A stretch of 10,192 nt of DNA from Pseudomonadota bacterium (GCA_023433985.1 JAEYTN010000573.1:1-10192), one strand, 5' to 3'; shown: positions 1 through 7,070, numbered from the stretch's first letter. Notes: generated by a model not told the origin, from the letters alone. A program made the numbers and translations.

Positions 1-103
1 CTGACGTCTCTGGCAAAACGTTGCAGAGGATAGAGGTTAGCCGCCTCATGTCCACGGCGGGCCTGCTTGGCAAGGCCGGTTTCCCCATGAGAGTCGCCTC
101 GCT
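1..103. other. Left edge, no recognised gene
   Basis: This stretch lies downstream of the permease gene that ends at 104. On the minus strand one frame stays open to the window edge and reads like ordinary protein (about 35 codons, ending ...NLYPLQRFARDV), but it has no ATG and no ribosome binding site. I cannot say whether it is the start of a further gene. A short inverted repeat, GGCCT (60-64) and AGGCC (73-77), might mark the end of the permease transcript, but no T-run follows. The expected ABC ATPase is not recognisable here. Confidence 0.25.
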
Positions 104-994
104 TCAGCCCTTCACGCCACTCGAAACCACCGATCGGATGACATAGCGCTGCAGGAACAGGTAGGCGACGATCACCGGCAGGATCGCCATCACCGCCGTC
201 GCCAGCGCCACGCCCACCTTGATGCCGCTCGACCGCCCCGCCAGCGCCAGCCCTTGCGTGACGGTGTAGAGGTTGCGGTCCGAGGTGACGAGCAGCGGCC
301 ACAGCACGTCGTTCCAGCGCCAGATGATGTTGAGGATGCCCAGCGTGGCGAGTGTCGGCGCGCAGAGCGGCAGCACGATCTGCCAGAAGATCCGGAACTC
401 CGACGCCCCGTCGATCCGCGCCGCCTCGATCAGCTCGTCCGGGATCGAAGAAATCGCCTGCCGCATCAGGAACGTCCCGAAGCCACCGGCGAGGAACGGC
501 AGGATCAGCGCCCAGTAGGTGTTGGTCAGCCCCAGCCCCGCCATCTGGTGGTAGAGCGGGATCATCCGCGTCTCGAACGGAATGAACAGCGTCGACAAGA
601 AGACGATGAACAGCAGCGACTTGCCCGGGAACCGCCCCTTGGCGAAGGCGTAGCCGGCAATCGCCGAGAAGAACAGGTAGCCCGCGGTCGTCACCCCCAC
701 CACCAGCAGGCTGTTGAGGTAGTATTGCCCGATCGGCAGGCTCCCCGCCGCCACCTGGTAGTTGAACAGCGACGGGTCCGCCGGCCAGAAGCTTGGAATG
801 CGCGGCATGCTCTGGTTCGCCTTGCGCGACAGCGAGGTGGTGAGCATCCAGATGAAGGGCAGCAGCATGATCAGCGCGCCCAGCGCCAGCACCGCCAGGC
901 TGGCCAGCTGGCTCAACCAGTCGTGCGGCAGTCGGAAGCGGCGGGCCGGCCGGGCGGTCGAGGCGAGGGGGACCTGCTGCACCATGTCGGTCAT
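104..994 (-). CDS. Carbohydrate ABC transporter permease, UgpE/MalG type
   Basis: This gene encodes a 296-residue inner-membrane permease, one of two subunits forming the channel of a family-1 sugar or polyol importer. Hydrophobic segments lie near residues 31-52, 93-117, 126-145, 158-176, 212-228 and 262-281, the six-helix layout of the MalG/UgpE class. The cytoplasmic EAA loop, which contacts the ATPase, is clear at 190-210 (EAARIDGAS...QIVLPL). The C-terminus (QRYVIRSVVSSGVKG) matches the usual end of UgpE-like proteins. The start at 994 overlaps the stop of the upstream permease by 4 bp (ATGA), which indicates translational coupling; an ATG at codon 4 is an alternative. The substrate cannot be read from the sequence. 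The gene itself looks intact, although the binding-protein gene at the head of the operon is frameshifted. Confidence 0.95.
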   Translation of the reverse strand: MTDMVQQVPLASTARPARRFRLPHDWLSQLASLAVLALGALIMLLPFIWMLTTSLSRKANQSMPRIPSFWPADPSLFNYQVAAGSLPIGQYYLNSLLVVGVTTAGYLFFSAIAGYAFAKGRFPGKSLLFIVFLSTLFIPFETRMIPLYHQMAGLGLTNTYWALILPFLAGGFGTFLMRQAISSIPDELIEAARIDGASEFRIFWQIVLPLCAPTLATLGILNIIWRWNDVLWPLLVTSDRNLYTVTQGLALAGRSSGIKVGVALATAVMAILPVIVAYLFLQRYVIRSVVSSGVKG

Positions 995-1947
995 CGCACT
1001 GCCCTGAACTCGCGCCCCAGGAAGGTCCAGAACGACACCGCCGTGACCCCGAGCACGATGATGAAGAACACCACCGCCGCGGCGGCCGCGAGCGACACGT
1101 CACCGCTCTCGAAGCCCTGCTGGAACATGAACATCACCACCGATTGCAGCGATCTGGCCGGCGCCCCGCCGAGCCCGCCCAGCGTCCACAGGTCGCCGAA
1201 CCGCGCCAGCGCATCCACCGTGCCGGTCATGATCAGGAAGATGAAGGTCGGCCGCAGCGAGGGCAGGGTGATGTGCCACCAGGTCTGCAGCCCGTTCGCC
1301 CCATCGAGCGCTGCCGCATCGTAGATGTCGCGCGGGATCGTCTGCAGCCCGGCGAGAATGACGATGATGAAGTAGCCGAGCCCGGCCCAGACCGCCAGCA
1401 GGGTCGCCGCGGCGCGCGAGCCGGTGAGGTTGTGCCGCGGGTCGGCGAGCCAGAGCGGCGTCTCCGTGGCGCCCAGCGCCCGCAAGCCGCCGTTGAGCAG
1501 CCCCCAGTCGGGCTGGAACACGTAGTTGAACATCAGCGCCACCGCCACCGCCGAGGTCAGCTGCGGCAGGAAGTAGATCACCTTGAGCGGCGTCGCGCCC
1601 CGCTTCACCCGGTTGAGCAGCGAGGCGAGCGCCGCCGCCATCGGGATCACGATGCTAAGGAACGCCACGCCGAGCAGCACCGTGTTGCCGAGCGCGCCCC
1701 AAAACACCGAGTTGGTCAGCAGCGGCCCGTAATGCTCGAAGCCGGCGAACGTCTCGGCGTTGCCCATGCCGCGCGTGAAGAAGCTCTGCCGGAAGGTCTG
1801 CAGCGTCGGGTAGGCGATGAAGGTGAGGATCAGCAGCAGCGGCGGCAGCAGGAACGAGTACCACACCAGCGTGCCGCGGAACGCCCGACCGAAGCCGGTG
1901 TGGCGGGAGCCGAAGCCGGATCGCGAGGGGATCGACTTCGGCTCCAT
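991..1947 (-). CDS. Sugar ABC transporter permease, UgpA/MalF type
   Basis: This gene encodes a 318-residue inner-membrane permease that pairs with the UgpE-type subunit encoded next to it. Hydrophobic segments lie near 28-47, 84-108, 124-143, 180-201, 233-245 and 285-309. The EAA loop is at about 208-230 (DIYDAAALDGANG...HITLPS), as in the MalF/UgpA class. I chose the ATG at 1947 because the protein then begins with a short cytoplasmic leader before the first helix. It lies only 5 bp beyond the TAA of the binding-protein gene and has no strong Shine-Dalgarno sequence, so its translation probably depends on coupling to that gene. The frame stays open upstream to 2619, but that stretch is antisense-like reading of the binding-protein gene. 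The frameshift upstream may lower expression of this gene through lost coupling and polarity. Confidence 0.94.
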   Translation of the reverse strand: MEPKSIPSRSGFGSRHTGFGRAFRGTLVWYSFLLPPLLLILTFIAYPTLQTFRQSFFTRGMGNAETFAGFEHYGPLLTNSVFWGALGNTVLLGVAFLSIVIPMAAALASLLNRVKRGATPLKVIYFLPQLTSAVAVALMFNYVFQPDWGLLNGGLRALGATETPLWLADPRHNLTGSRAAATLLAVWAGLGYFIIVILAGLQTIPRDIYDAAALDGANGLQTWWHITLPSLRPTFIFLIMTGTVDALARFGDLWTLGGLGGAPARSLQSVVMFMFQQGFESGDVSLAAAAAVVFFIIVLGVTAVSFWTFLGREFRAVR

Positions 1948-1952
1948 GGTGC

Positions 1953-3289
1953 TTACTGCGCCGTGCTCTGCTGGGCCAGCCAGTCGGCGGTTTCCTTCTG
2001 CGCCTGCTTGAGCGCCTCGGCCGGCGTCATGGTACCCGCCAGCGCCGCCTCGAGCGCGGCCTGCATCGACCAGCGCGGCTGCTGCGCCGCCCACGGGTAG
2101 ACCGGCTCGGCCGTCAGCGGCTGGTTCAGGATCACGTCGCCGTCGATCAGCGCCCCGACCTGCGGCAAGGCCTCGGCGCCGTTCTCGGTCGTCGGTAGCC
2201 GCCCGTTGGCCTCGAAATAGTACTTGCCGGCTTCCGGCGCCCCGGCGAGCCACTTGAGCGCGGTCCACGCCGCCTCCTTGTTCTCGCAGGATTTCGCCAT
2301 CGCGACCGGGGCCGTGGCGCTGAGCCCGCCAAGCCCGTCGGCACCCTTGAGGTTGAAGGACGTCCGATAGCGCTCCGCCACCTTCGGATCGGCGATGAAC
2401 GGGATCAGGAAATAGCCGCCTTCGCCCTCCGGGATGATGCCGACCACGTTCTCGTCGGCGAGGAAGCCCTGCGGCATGCCTTCCGCCGCCAGCGCACCGG
2501 CGGGCGCGTACTTGGACATCTTCACCATCCACTCGAGCGCTTCGAGCATCTTGGGCGTGTCCCAGTTTACGGTCATCACGCCCTTGTCGTCGACACCGCC
2601 CATTCGGCACCGATCGCATGCGCGATGGCCATCAGCTGCCACACCGCATACTTGCCCTGGTACCAGTAGCCGTAATTCTGCTCGCCCGTTACCGGGTTGA
2701 TGCCGGTGAGCTTGGGGGCCTTCTCTTCGATCTCGGCGAGGGTCGGGGTCTTGCTCAGCGGCTCCACCCCCCAGTCGGCGAACAGCTTGGCATCCCAGTG
2801 GATGACACGCTCGCCGGTGTTGTACGGGATGTAGAACAGGCTCTTCGGGCTCTCCGGCCCCCACGACCGGGCGGTATCGAGCTGCGCCCCCCACACGTTC
2901 TTGAAGTCCGGGTCCTTGGCGATCATGTCGTCGAGGTTCACCAGCATCCCGCGGCGGCCATAGGCGGGCGCGGCCGGCATGTCGTAGAGGCACGCCTCGT
3001 TGGCGGTGATCATCGCCTCGGTCTTGGCCGAGTACGAGGTGGCGCCTTCTCCCCACGGGATCGAGATGATCTGCAGGTCGATCGTCGGGTTGGCGGCGTT
3101 GAACGCGTCGCGCAGGTGCTGGATGCCGGGCACCGTGTTGCCGGTGACGGCATCGACGCTGTCGGCGTCGGGATAGCCCACCATCAGCAGTTTGACGACG
3201 GCCTTGTCCTGTGCTGCGGCGGGCGCGGCGAGGGGCAGGGCGACGAGGGCGGTAGTCAGCAGAAGGGCCGTGGAGAGCAGAGTTCGCAT
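1953..3289 (-). pseudogene. ABC transporter substrate-binding protein, family 1, frameshifted
   Basis: This would be the periplasmic sugar-binding subunit of the importer whose permeases follow. The start at 3289 has a GGGGGA Shine-Dalgarno 5 bases upstream, and residues 1-26 form a Sec signal peptide (hydrophobic core, cleavage after APAAA) without a lipobox cysteine. The first frame is convincing for about 228 residues, to GAEW, then ends at a TGA at 2576-2578. The rest of the protein (VDDKGVMTVNWDT... to ...QQSTAQ, stop TAA at 1953-1955) continues in the next frame with no gap in content. One extra base near 2596-2604 would restore a 445-residue protein, a normal length for family-1 binding proteins. 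This is either a single-base loss in a short C run or a sequencing error. If real, the product would lack its second half and probably not bind ligand. Confidence 0.88.
2596..2604 (-). other. Frameshift site in the binding-protein gene
   Basis: On the minus strand the bases after the GAA-TGG codons (Glu-Trp) read GCGGTGTCGAC. The upstream frame gives A-V-S-T-T-R-A-stop, while the downstream frame gives G-V-D-D-K-G-V and stays open to the natural end. The shift equals one missing base. The nearby C runs on the plus strand (2596-2597 and 2599-2601) are typical places for slippage or base-calling loss. Confidence 0.85.
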
Positions 3290-3355
3290 GGTGTCCCCCG
3301 AAGGTTGCGAATTCGCGTGCTGTGTGACGTCTCGGGTCTAGTCCTGTGCTATGAA

Positions 3356-3370
3356 CATATGATGACTTAT
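3356..3370 (+). promoter_or_regulatory. Putative operator, copy 1 of 3
   Basis: CATATGATGACTTAT lies between the divergent binding-protein and oxidoreductase genes. The same sequence with one change recurs at 4873-4887, and a copy with two changes is at 5671-5685 on the other strand, each upstream of a gene start. The core is an imperfect dyad (ATAnGnnnnCnTAT), as expected for a dimeric regulator. A GntR-family repressor is a reasonable guess, but no regulator gene is in the window. Confidence 0.6.
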
Positions 3371-3380
3371 GACTACGTGC

Positions 3381-3386
3381 TGTCAA
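3381..3386 (-). promoter_or_regulatory. Putative -35 box of the binding-protein operon
   Basis: On the minus strand these bases read TTGACA, the sigma-70 -35 consensus. The best -10 candidates 16-18 bases downstream (CATCAT or TCATAT, about 3357-3364) fall inside the 15-bp repeated motif at 3356-3370, so a bound regulator would block the promoter. The leader to the ATG at 3289 would be about 60 nt. The -10 match is weak, and the assignment rests mainly on the -35 and on the position of the motif. Confidence 0.45.
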
Positions 3387-3426
3387 GCGGCTTCGCGTCG
3401 ATGCACCGTAGGAAGAGGAAAAACCC

Positions 3427-4128
3427 ATGCGGATCGGGCTTGTCGGCATCGAGAGCGACCACGCCGAAGACGCGCTGCGCCTCTTCAACCGGCAGAGTCT
3501 CTGGCCCGGATTCGAGGTCGCCGCCCTCTGGGCCGCCGCGCGCGATACCGATCGCGCCGGGCGCCTCGCCAGCGAGTATGGCGTGGACCGGTTCGCGTCC
3601 GAGCCGGCCGCTTTGGTGGACCAGGTGGATGCCGTCATCGTCGGCGCCCGCGACGGCCGCCTCCACGCCGGGCACGCCCTGCCTTACCTGCGGCGCGGCC
3701 TGCCGGTTTTCGTCGACAAGCCACTGGCGCTCTCCGTCTCCGACGCCGAGGCCATGCTCGATGCGGCCGGGTCGCACGGCGCCTTGCTGCTGTCCGGCAG
3801 CGCGCTTCGCTGGCAGGTCGATACCGAGGCGCTGAAGGCGGAGGCCACCGCGCTCGGGAGGCTCACCAAGGTCACCGCTACCGGCACCTTCTACCCCGAC
3901 AGCCCGTATGGCGGGCCGGCCTTCTATGCCGTGCATGCCGTCGAACTGGCGCTGGAGTTCGCGGGGCAGGGCATCGCCGATATCGCCGTTTCCGAAGCAA
4001 CTTCCGCAGCAATGACGGTCACCGGCCTCGGCCGCCTCGCGCCGGTGGAAATCCGCCTGGTCCGCCCTGCCGAGGGCGAGCCGAGCCGCTTCGAGGTCCG
4101 GCTCGAAGGCCTGCACGGCACCGCCGGC
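3427..4128 (+). pseudogene. Gfo/Idh/MocA-type oxidoreductase, 3' end missing
   Basis: The N-terminus has the NAD(P)-binding Rossmann start (MRIGLVGIESDHAEDALRLF), then VDAVIVGARDGRLH and the family's catalytic lysine-proline region, seen here as FVDKPLALS around residues 95-103. A substrate domain begins near residue 120. The start at 3427 has a strong AGGAAGAGG Shine-Dalgarno and follows the operator-like motif. Such enzymes oxidise sugars or inositol-like polyols, which fits the transporter next door. Homology-like sequence stops at about residue 233 (LEGLHGTAG). Beyond that the frame reads the antisense of the epimerase and phosphodiesterase genes as Arg/Pro/His-rich sequence and stays open to 5670 (747 codons). 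The usual family length is about 290-390 residues, so at least some 50 C-terminal residues are absent. An annotation running to 5670 would be misleading. Confidence 0.8.
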
Positions 4129-4131
4129 CGA
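4120..4131. other. Probable deletion junction joining two convergent genes
   Basis: The recognisable coding sequence of the oxidoreductase (plus strand, ending LHGTAG) and of the epimerase (minus strand, ending LRSLLHAS) both stop here, within about 12 bp. Neither gene has its expected C-terminal part. A single deletion that removed both 3' ends and whatever lay between them explains this best. The bases CCGCCGGCCG at the point are GC-rich and contain the short palindrome GCCGGC, which could have served as microhomology. Confidence 0.7.
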
Positions 4132-4857
4132 CGCATGCAGCAGCGAGCGCAGGATCGCCTCGTTGGCATAGCCCTGCCACACGACATTTACCGCCGCCAT
4201 CGTCACGTCCACCGGCCGCCCCGCCTGCACTGCCCGCGCAATGTCGACCAGCACGCCGTAGCGCATCTCCACCGCGTAGTTGAGCCGGATCAGCGCCAGC
4301 CTCGTGCCGTGCAACCGGGCGAAATGGCTGAACACCCGTTCGCGCCCAAGGCAGCTCATCGCATACTCGCCCACCGGCGCCGGCGGCACGCTTTCATCCG
4401 GCCCGCCGGAGCTGACCGGCGTGAACGGATAGACGTTGCCGGTCGAAAGCGCCACGATCCGGCTACTCCGATACCGCTCCGCCACGCGCCCCGGCAGGTA
4501 GGCGTTCGTGTACCAGGTCCCGGCCTCGTTGCCGGTCGAGCCGAACTTCGCGCCGACGAGGAAGATGACATTCGCCGCCTCCGGCAGCCGCGCCAGCGCC
4601 GCGTCGTCAGTGATGTCCGCCGCGATCACCTCGGCCCCCGCGCCGCGCAACTCCTCCGCCAGCGTCCCCTTGCCGAACCGCGACACCACCGTCACCCGCT
4701 TGCCGCCGGCGGCCCGCAGCGCCAGCCGCGCAAGGCTCGGCCCCAGCTTGCCGCCCGCCCCGAGGATCAAGAGGTCTCCCTCGACCCGGACGAGGTCGGC
4801 GATCAGTGCCGGACTGGGCGTCGACAACCGGTCCTCGAGCTCCTCGACGCTACGCAT
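4126..4857 (-). pseudogene. NAD-dependent epimerase/dehydratase family protein, 3' end missing
   Basis: This is an extended short-chain dehydrogenase type protein acting on (nucleotide) sugars. The nucleotide-binding loop GAGGKLG is at residues 33-39, followed by AADIT (79-83), a STGNVYPF segment (138-145) and the active-site tyrosine in GEYAMSCLGRERVF (Tyr165). The lysine expected four residues after the tyrosine is a cysteine here. The start at 4857 is preceded by GAGGGGCAAGG. Family-like sequence ends at about residue 243 (LRSLLHAS), where about 330 residues would be usual, so the substrate-binding C-terminal region is lost. The frame then reads antisense of the oxidoreductase down to 3373 (494 codons). 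The gene shares an operator-like motif with its neighbours and lies 54 bp after the phosphodiesterase stop. A functional product is doubtful. Confidence 0.8.
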
Positions 4858-4872
4858 CCTTGCCCCTCAAAT

Positions 4873-4887
4873 CATATGATGACTTAC
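4873..4887 (+). promoter_or_regulatory. Putative operator, copy 2 of 3
   Basis: CATATGATGACTTAC lies 16-30 bp upstream of the epimerase start, in the 54-bp gap after the phosphodiesterase gene. It is identical to copy 1 except for the last base, and both are followed by (G/A)ACTAC. It sits just downstream of a possible -10 element, over the likely transcription start, a position suited to repression. Confidence 0.6.
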
Positions 4888-4915
4888 AACTACCCGCGCT
4901 CCGGCAACTCGTCAA
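4887..4915 (-). promoter_or_regulatory. Putative promoter of the epimerase gene
   Basis: On the minus strand TTGACG (4910-4915) is followed after 17 bases by TAGTTG (4887-4892). The -35 box overlaps the stop codon of the phosphodiesterase gene, so the epimerase could be transcribed on its own. The -10 is only a moderate match. Confidence 0.4.
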
Positions 4916-5655
4916 CGCCCCAGCGCCGCCGCGATGACCCGCACGTCGTCGCCCATGACCCCCGCCGCCCCCGATGCCACCGCCTGCGCCACCTCTGCCG
5001 CCGTCGTCGGCGGCCAGGCCCAGACCTCGACCCCCGCCGCCTGCACCTCCGCCACCACCTCCGGCACCAGGTCCGCGAAGTGATGCTGGATCACCGGCGC
5101 GCCAACCGCTCGCGCCTGCGCCAACAGCTCCCCCGCCGTCGAAGGCCCGCGCTCCGGCAACCGGTCCGGCGCGGTCCGCAATCCCGGTATTCGCGCCGCC
5201 GCCTCCCCCAGCGCCCCGTGCTCGAACGACGCGACAGCATCGCGCTCGAGCCGCCCCCGCCGCTTCAACTCCTCGCCGATCCGCAGCGCCACCACCAGGT
5301 GATCCGCGCTCGTTGCGCCCTTGGCCTCGAGGCAGAGCGCAATGCCCGCCTCGTCCGCCAGCGCGAACAGCTCGTCGAGCCGCGGCACCCGCTCCCCGGC
5401 AAAGCGCGCGTCGAACCAACTGCCCGCATCGAGCGTGGCGATCTCGGCCCAGTCCAGTTCCGCCACCCGTCCCCGTCCCGACGTCGTCCGCTCGAGCGTC
5501 AGGTCGTGCATCATCACCAGCACGCCGTCCCGGCTGAGCTGCACGTCGGCCTCGATCATTTCCGCCCCGAGCTCCACCGCCAGCCGATAGGCGGCAATGG
5601 TCTGCTCCGGCGCCTCGGTCTTGTGTCCCCGATGCGCGATCACTCGCTGCCGCAT
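4912..5655 (-). CDS. Glycerophosphodiester phosphodiesterase family protein
   Basis: This gene encodes a 247-residue cytoplasmic-type enzyme that hydrolyses glycerophosphodiesters to glycerol 3-phosphate and an alcohol. The family signature is clear: HRG at 8-10, APEQT at 15-19 (usually APENT), metal-binding Glu35 and Asp37 in IEADVQLSRDG, and His50 in MMHD. A central CLEAKG supplies another conserved acidic residue. The C-terminal VWAWPPTTAAEV...GVMGDD matches the final strand of the TIM barrel. The length is typical of UgpQ-like proteins and no signal peptide is seen. The start at 5655 has GGAGG 6 bases upstream; an ATG further upstream lies inside the operator-like motif and is less likely. 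The gene looks intact. Its motif and its closeness to a UgpB/A/E-like transporter suggest joint regulation, but whether the transporter carries glycerophosphodiesters is open. Confidence 0.93.
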   Translation of the reverse strand: MRQRVIAHRGHKTEAPEQTIAAYRLAVELGAEMIEADVQLSRDGVLVMMHDLTLERTTSGRGRVAELDWAEIATLDAGSWFDARFAGERVPRLDELFALADEAGIALCLEAKGATSADHLVVALRIGEELKRRGRLERDAVASFEHGALGEAAARIPGLRTAPDRLPERGPSTAGELLAQARAVGAPVIQHHFADLVPEVVAEVQAAGVEVWAWPPTTAAEVAQAVASGAAGVMGDDVRVIAAALGR

Positions 5656-5670
5656 GCCACCCTCCGATAG

Positions 5671-5685
5671 ATAAGTCGTCATACG
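5671..5685 (-). promoter_or_regulatory. Putative operator, copy 3 of 3
   Basis: On the minus strand this reads CGTATGACGACTTAT, 13 of 15 bases identical to copy 1. It ends 15 bp before the phosphodiesterase ATG. A weak promoter can be drawn with TGGTCA and, 17 bases on, TATGAC, which would place the motif over the -10 box. Confidence 0.5.
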
Positions 5686-5820
5686 ATAGGCTCGAGGTCG
5701 TGACCAGTCGTCCGCGCCTGCGCCATCCGAAAATGCACGATCGATAAAATTGTACGGAATTCCGGCACGGACCGGCAAAACCATCCTGCCATGCTCCCCG
5801 CAGTGCCAGAAGGGCACTTT

Positions 5821-6366
5821 ATGGGGGCAGAAATGACTATCGATCTCAAGAAGCTGAGCTTCGCTCTCGCTGCCGTGCTGGCGCTCGACGCCACGGTGGC
5901 GCCGTCCGTGCTGGCAGCAGGCAAGAATGCGCCTCTGGGCTACCAGCTCCTGTGCCTGAAGAACCCGAACGCCTTGGAGTGCAAGGGCGGCGGCAAGGCG
6001 CAGATCTCGATCACCACCGACGTCATGGCGACGCTGAAACGCGTCAACTCGCAGGTCAACCGCTCGATCAAGCCGAAATACGATACCAGCGGCGTCGACG
6101 TGTGGACTGCCAACGCCTCGGCCGGCGACTGCGAGGACTATGTCCTCACCAAGCGCCGCGCCCTGGTCAAGGCCGGCATCCCGGCGAGTTCGCTGCGCAT
6201 CGCCTACGTCAAGACCCGCAAGGGCGAGGATCACGCCATCCTGGTCATCAAGACCAACGGCAAGGACCTGGTGCTGGACAACCTCACCGCCACCATCAAG
6301 CCGCTGAGCCAGACCGGCTACCGCGTCGTCTCGATGTCCGGCGCCAATCCGCGCCGGTGGAGCTGA
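5821..6366 (+). CDS. Transglutaminase-like cysteine peptidase (BTLCP, Peptidase_C93 type)
   Basis: This gene encodes a 181-residue exported protein of the bacterial transglutaminase-like cysteine proteinase family, the fold of the LapG periplasmic protease. A signal peptide covers residues 1-33 (basic start, hydrophobic FALAAVLALDA, cleavage near VLAA-GK). The catalytic triad is visible: Cys104 in AGDCEDYV, His138 in GEDHAILV and Asp153 in VLDNLT. The preceding NSQVNRSIKPKYD segment is also typical. I chose 5821 for its AGAAGGG Shine-Dalgarno; 5833 is a good alternative start and 5791 is less likely. No LapD- or adhesin-like partner is in the window, so the substrate is unknown. The gene is divergent from the phosphodiesterase gene and converges with the next gene, with a 9-bp gap. 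Family assignment is secure; cellular role is not. Confidence 0.92.
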   Translation: MGAEMTIDLKKLSFALAAVLALDATVAPSVLAAGKNAPLGYQLLCLKNPNALECKGGGKAQISITTDVMATLKRVNSQVNRSIKPKYDTSGVDVWTANASAGDCEDYVLTKRRALVKAGIPASSLRIAYVKTRKGEDHAILVIKTNGKDLVLDNLTATIKPLSQTGYRVVSMSGANPRRWS

Positions 6367-6379
6367 GCCTCCCGCTCAG
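6363..6379. terminator. Hairpin shared by two convergent genes
   Basis: CTGAGC (6363-6368), a 5-base loop and GCTCAG (6374-6379) form a perfect 6-bp stem between the convergent genes. The TGA of the peptidase gene lies in one arm and the TGA of the facing gene in the other. It may serve as a compact two-way terminator, but neither side has a T-run, so factor-independent termination would be weak. Confidence 0.4.
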
Positions 6380-6969
6380 GTCTGCGTGCCACCCGTCAGC
6401 TTCGCCGCCACCTCCTCGAGGATGGCGGCGTGAGCGTTGAACACGCTGAACCCCTCGGGAATCTCGGCATAGCCTTCGGTCAGCGCCCGGATGCGTTCGG
6501 CTTCCTGCATGATGGCGAGCACGTCGCCGTCATTGGCGACCGCCTCGGGCAGCTCGCGCTGCAGCGCCTCGAGCCGCACCAGCGTGTCGTTGGCGTAGAC
6601 CATCTCCGCCTTGTCGTCGGGGAAGGCCGCGCCGCCGACCTGGATCACGTAGCTGAGCGACACGAGGTAGTAGCTCGCCTCCGCCAGCAATTGCCGGTCG
6701 AGGTCGGCCGCTGCGGCAGGGGAGGGGGATGCCTTGCCCCAGCGGAGCGCCTCGAGCTCCAGCCGATCCTTCAGCTCGTCGCGCCCGACCACGTCGAATG
6801 TGGCGCGGATCATCTCGAGGGTCAGGTAGCGCGACAGCGCCGCCTCTAGCTTTTCGCTTGGCAGGTTGGCGTGCAGCGACGACGGCTGAGCGGCAAGATC
6901 AGCGGCTTGCGCAGTCGCCGGCATGGCCAGCAGTGCGGCGGTCAACACAGACAACATGAAATTCGGCAT
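6376..6969 (-). CDS. Secreted protein of unknown function
   Basis: This gene encodes a 197-residue protein I do not recognise. It starts with a clear signal peptide (MPNFMLSVLTAALLAMPATAQA, cleavage about residue 22), with no lipobox cysteine. The mature part is acidic, contains no cysteine and looks largely helical, with regular Leu/Ala/Glu patterns (SEKLEAALSRYLTLEMIRATF, LDRQLLAEASYYLVSLSYVIQ). No catalytic motif stands out. The start at 6969 is preceded by GGGGA 8 bases upstream; an internal ATG at codon 5 is possible. The gene converges with the transglutaminase-like peptidase gene and shares its end hairpin. Codon use matches the neighbours and the frame is intact, so it is very likely a real gene. 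A periplasmic role is inferred only from the signal peptide. Confidence 0.82.
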   Translation of the reverse strand: MPNFMLSVLTAALLAMPATAQAADLAAQPSSLHANLPSEKLEAALSRYLTLEMIRATFDVVGRDELKDRLELEALRWGKASPSPAAAADLDRQLLAEASYYLVSLSYVIQVGGAAFPDDKAEMVYANDTLVRLEALQRELPEAVANDGDVLAIMQEAERIRALTEGYAEIPEGFSVFNAHAAILEEVAAKLTGGTQT

Positions 6970-7053
6970 CGAGTGGTCCCCGTCTCACTGTGCTGCGAGC
7001 AATACGCCAATGATGTGGCCGCCGCTGTGACTACCTTTGGATAAGGATAATGG

Positions 7054-7070
7054 CGGCAGGCTACCCGCCG
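7054..7070 (-). terminator. Hairpin at the end of the small ORF
   Basis: CGGCAGG (7054-7060) and CCCGCCG (7064-7070) form a 7-bp stem with one G-T pair when transcribed from the minus strand, and the 3-base loop is exactly the TAG stop of the small ORF. The sequence after it on that strand (CCATTATCC) has no real T-run, so termination is only possible. Confidence 0.3.

Noticed and set aside
254..1324. Plus-strand ORF of 356 codons opposite the permease genes
   Set aside because: Arg/Gln/His/Pro-rich antisense reading of two clear permease genes; no ribosome binding site or domain.
1144..2100. Plus-strand ORF of 318 codons
   Set aside because: Low-complexity Arg/Gln/Glu-rich antisense of the UgpA-type permease and the binding protein.
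2618..3835. Plus-strand ORF of 405 codons
   Set aside because: Antisense of the binding-protein gene, then out of frame through the oxidoreductase; no protein-like motif.
4129..5670. Continuation of the oxidoreductase frame as a giant fusion protein
   Set aside because: The added residues are codon-aligned antisense of the epimerase and phosphodiesterase genes, with Arg/Pro/His-rich composition and no domain.
5755..5764. Palindrome CGGAATTCCG between the divergent phosphodiesterase and peptidase genes
   Set aside because: A single 10-bp palindrome with no second copy found; too little to call an operator.
5656..6234. N-terminal extension of the phosphodiesterase frame
   Set aside because: It overlaps the peptidase gene in antisense; the ATG at 5655 has a good Shine-Dalgarno and begins directly before the HRG motif.
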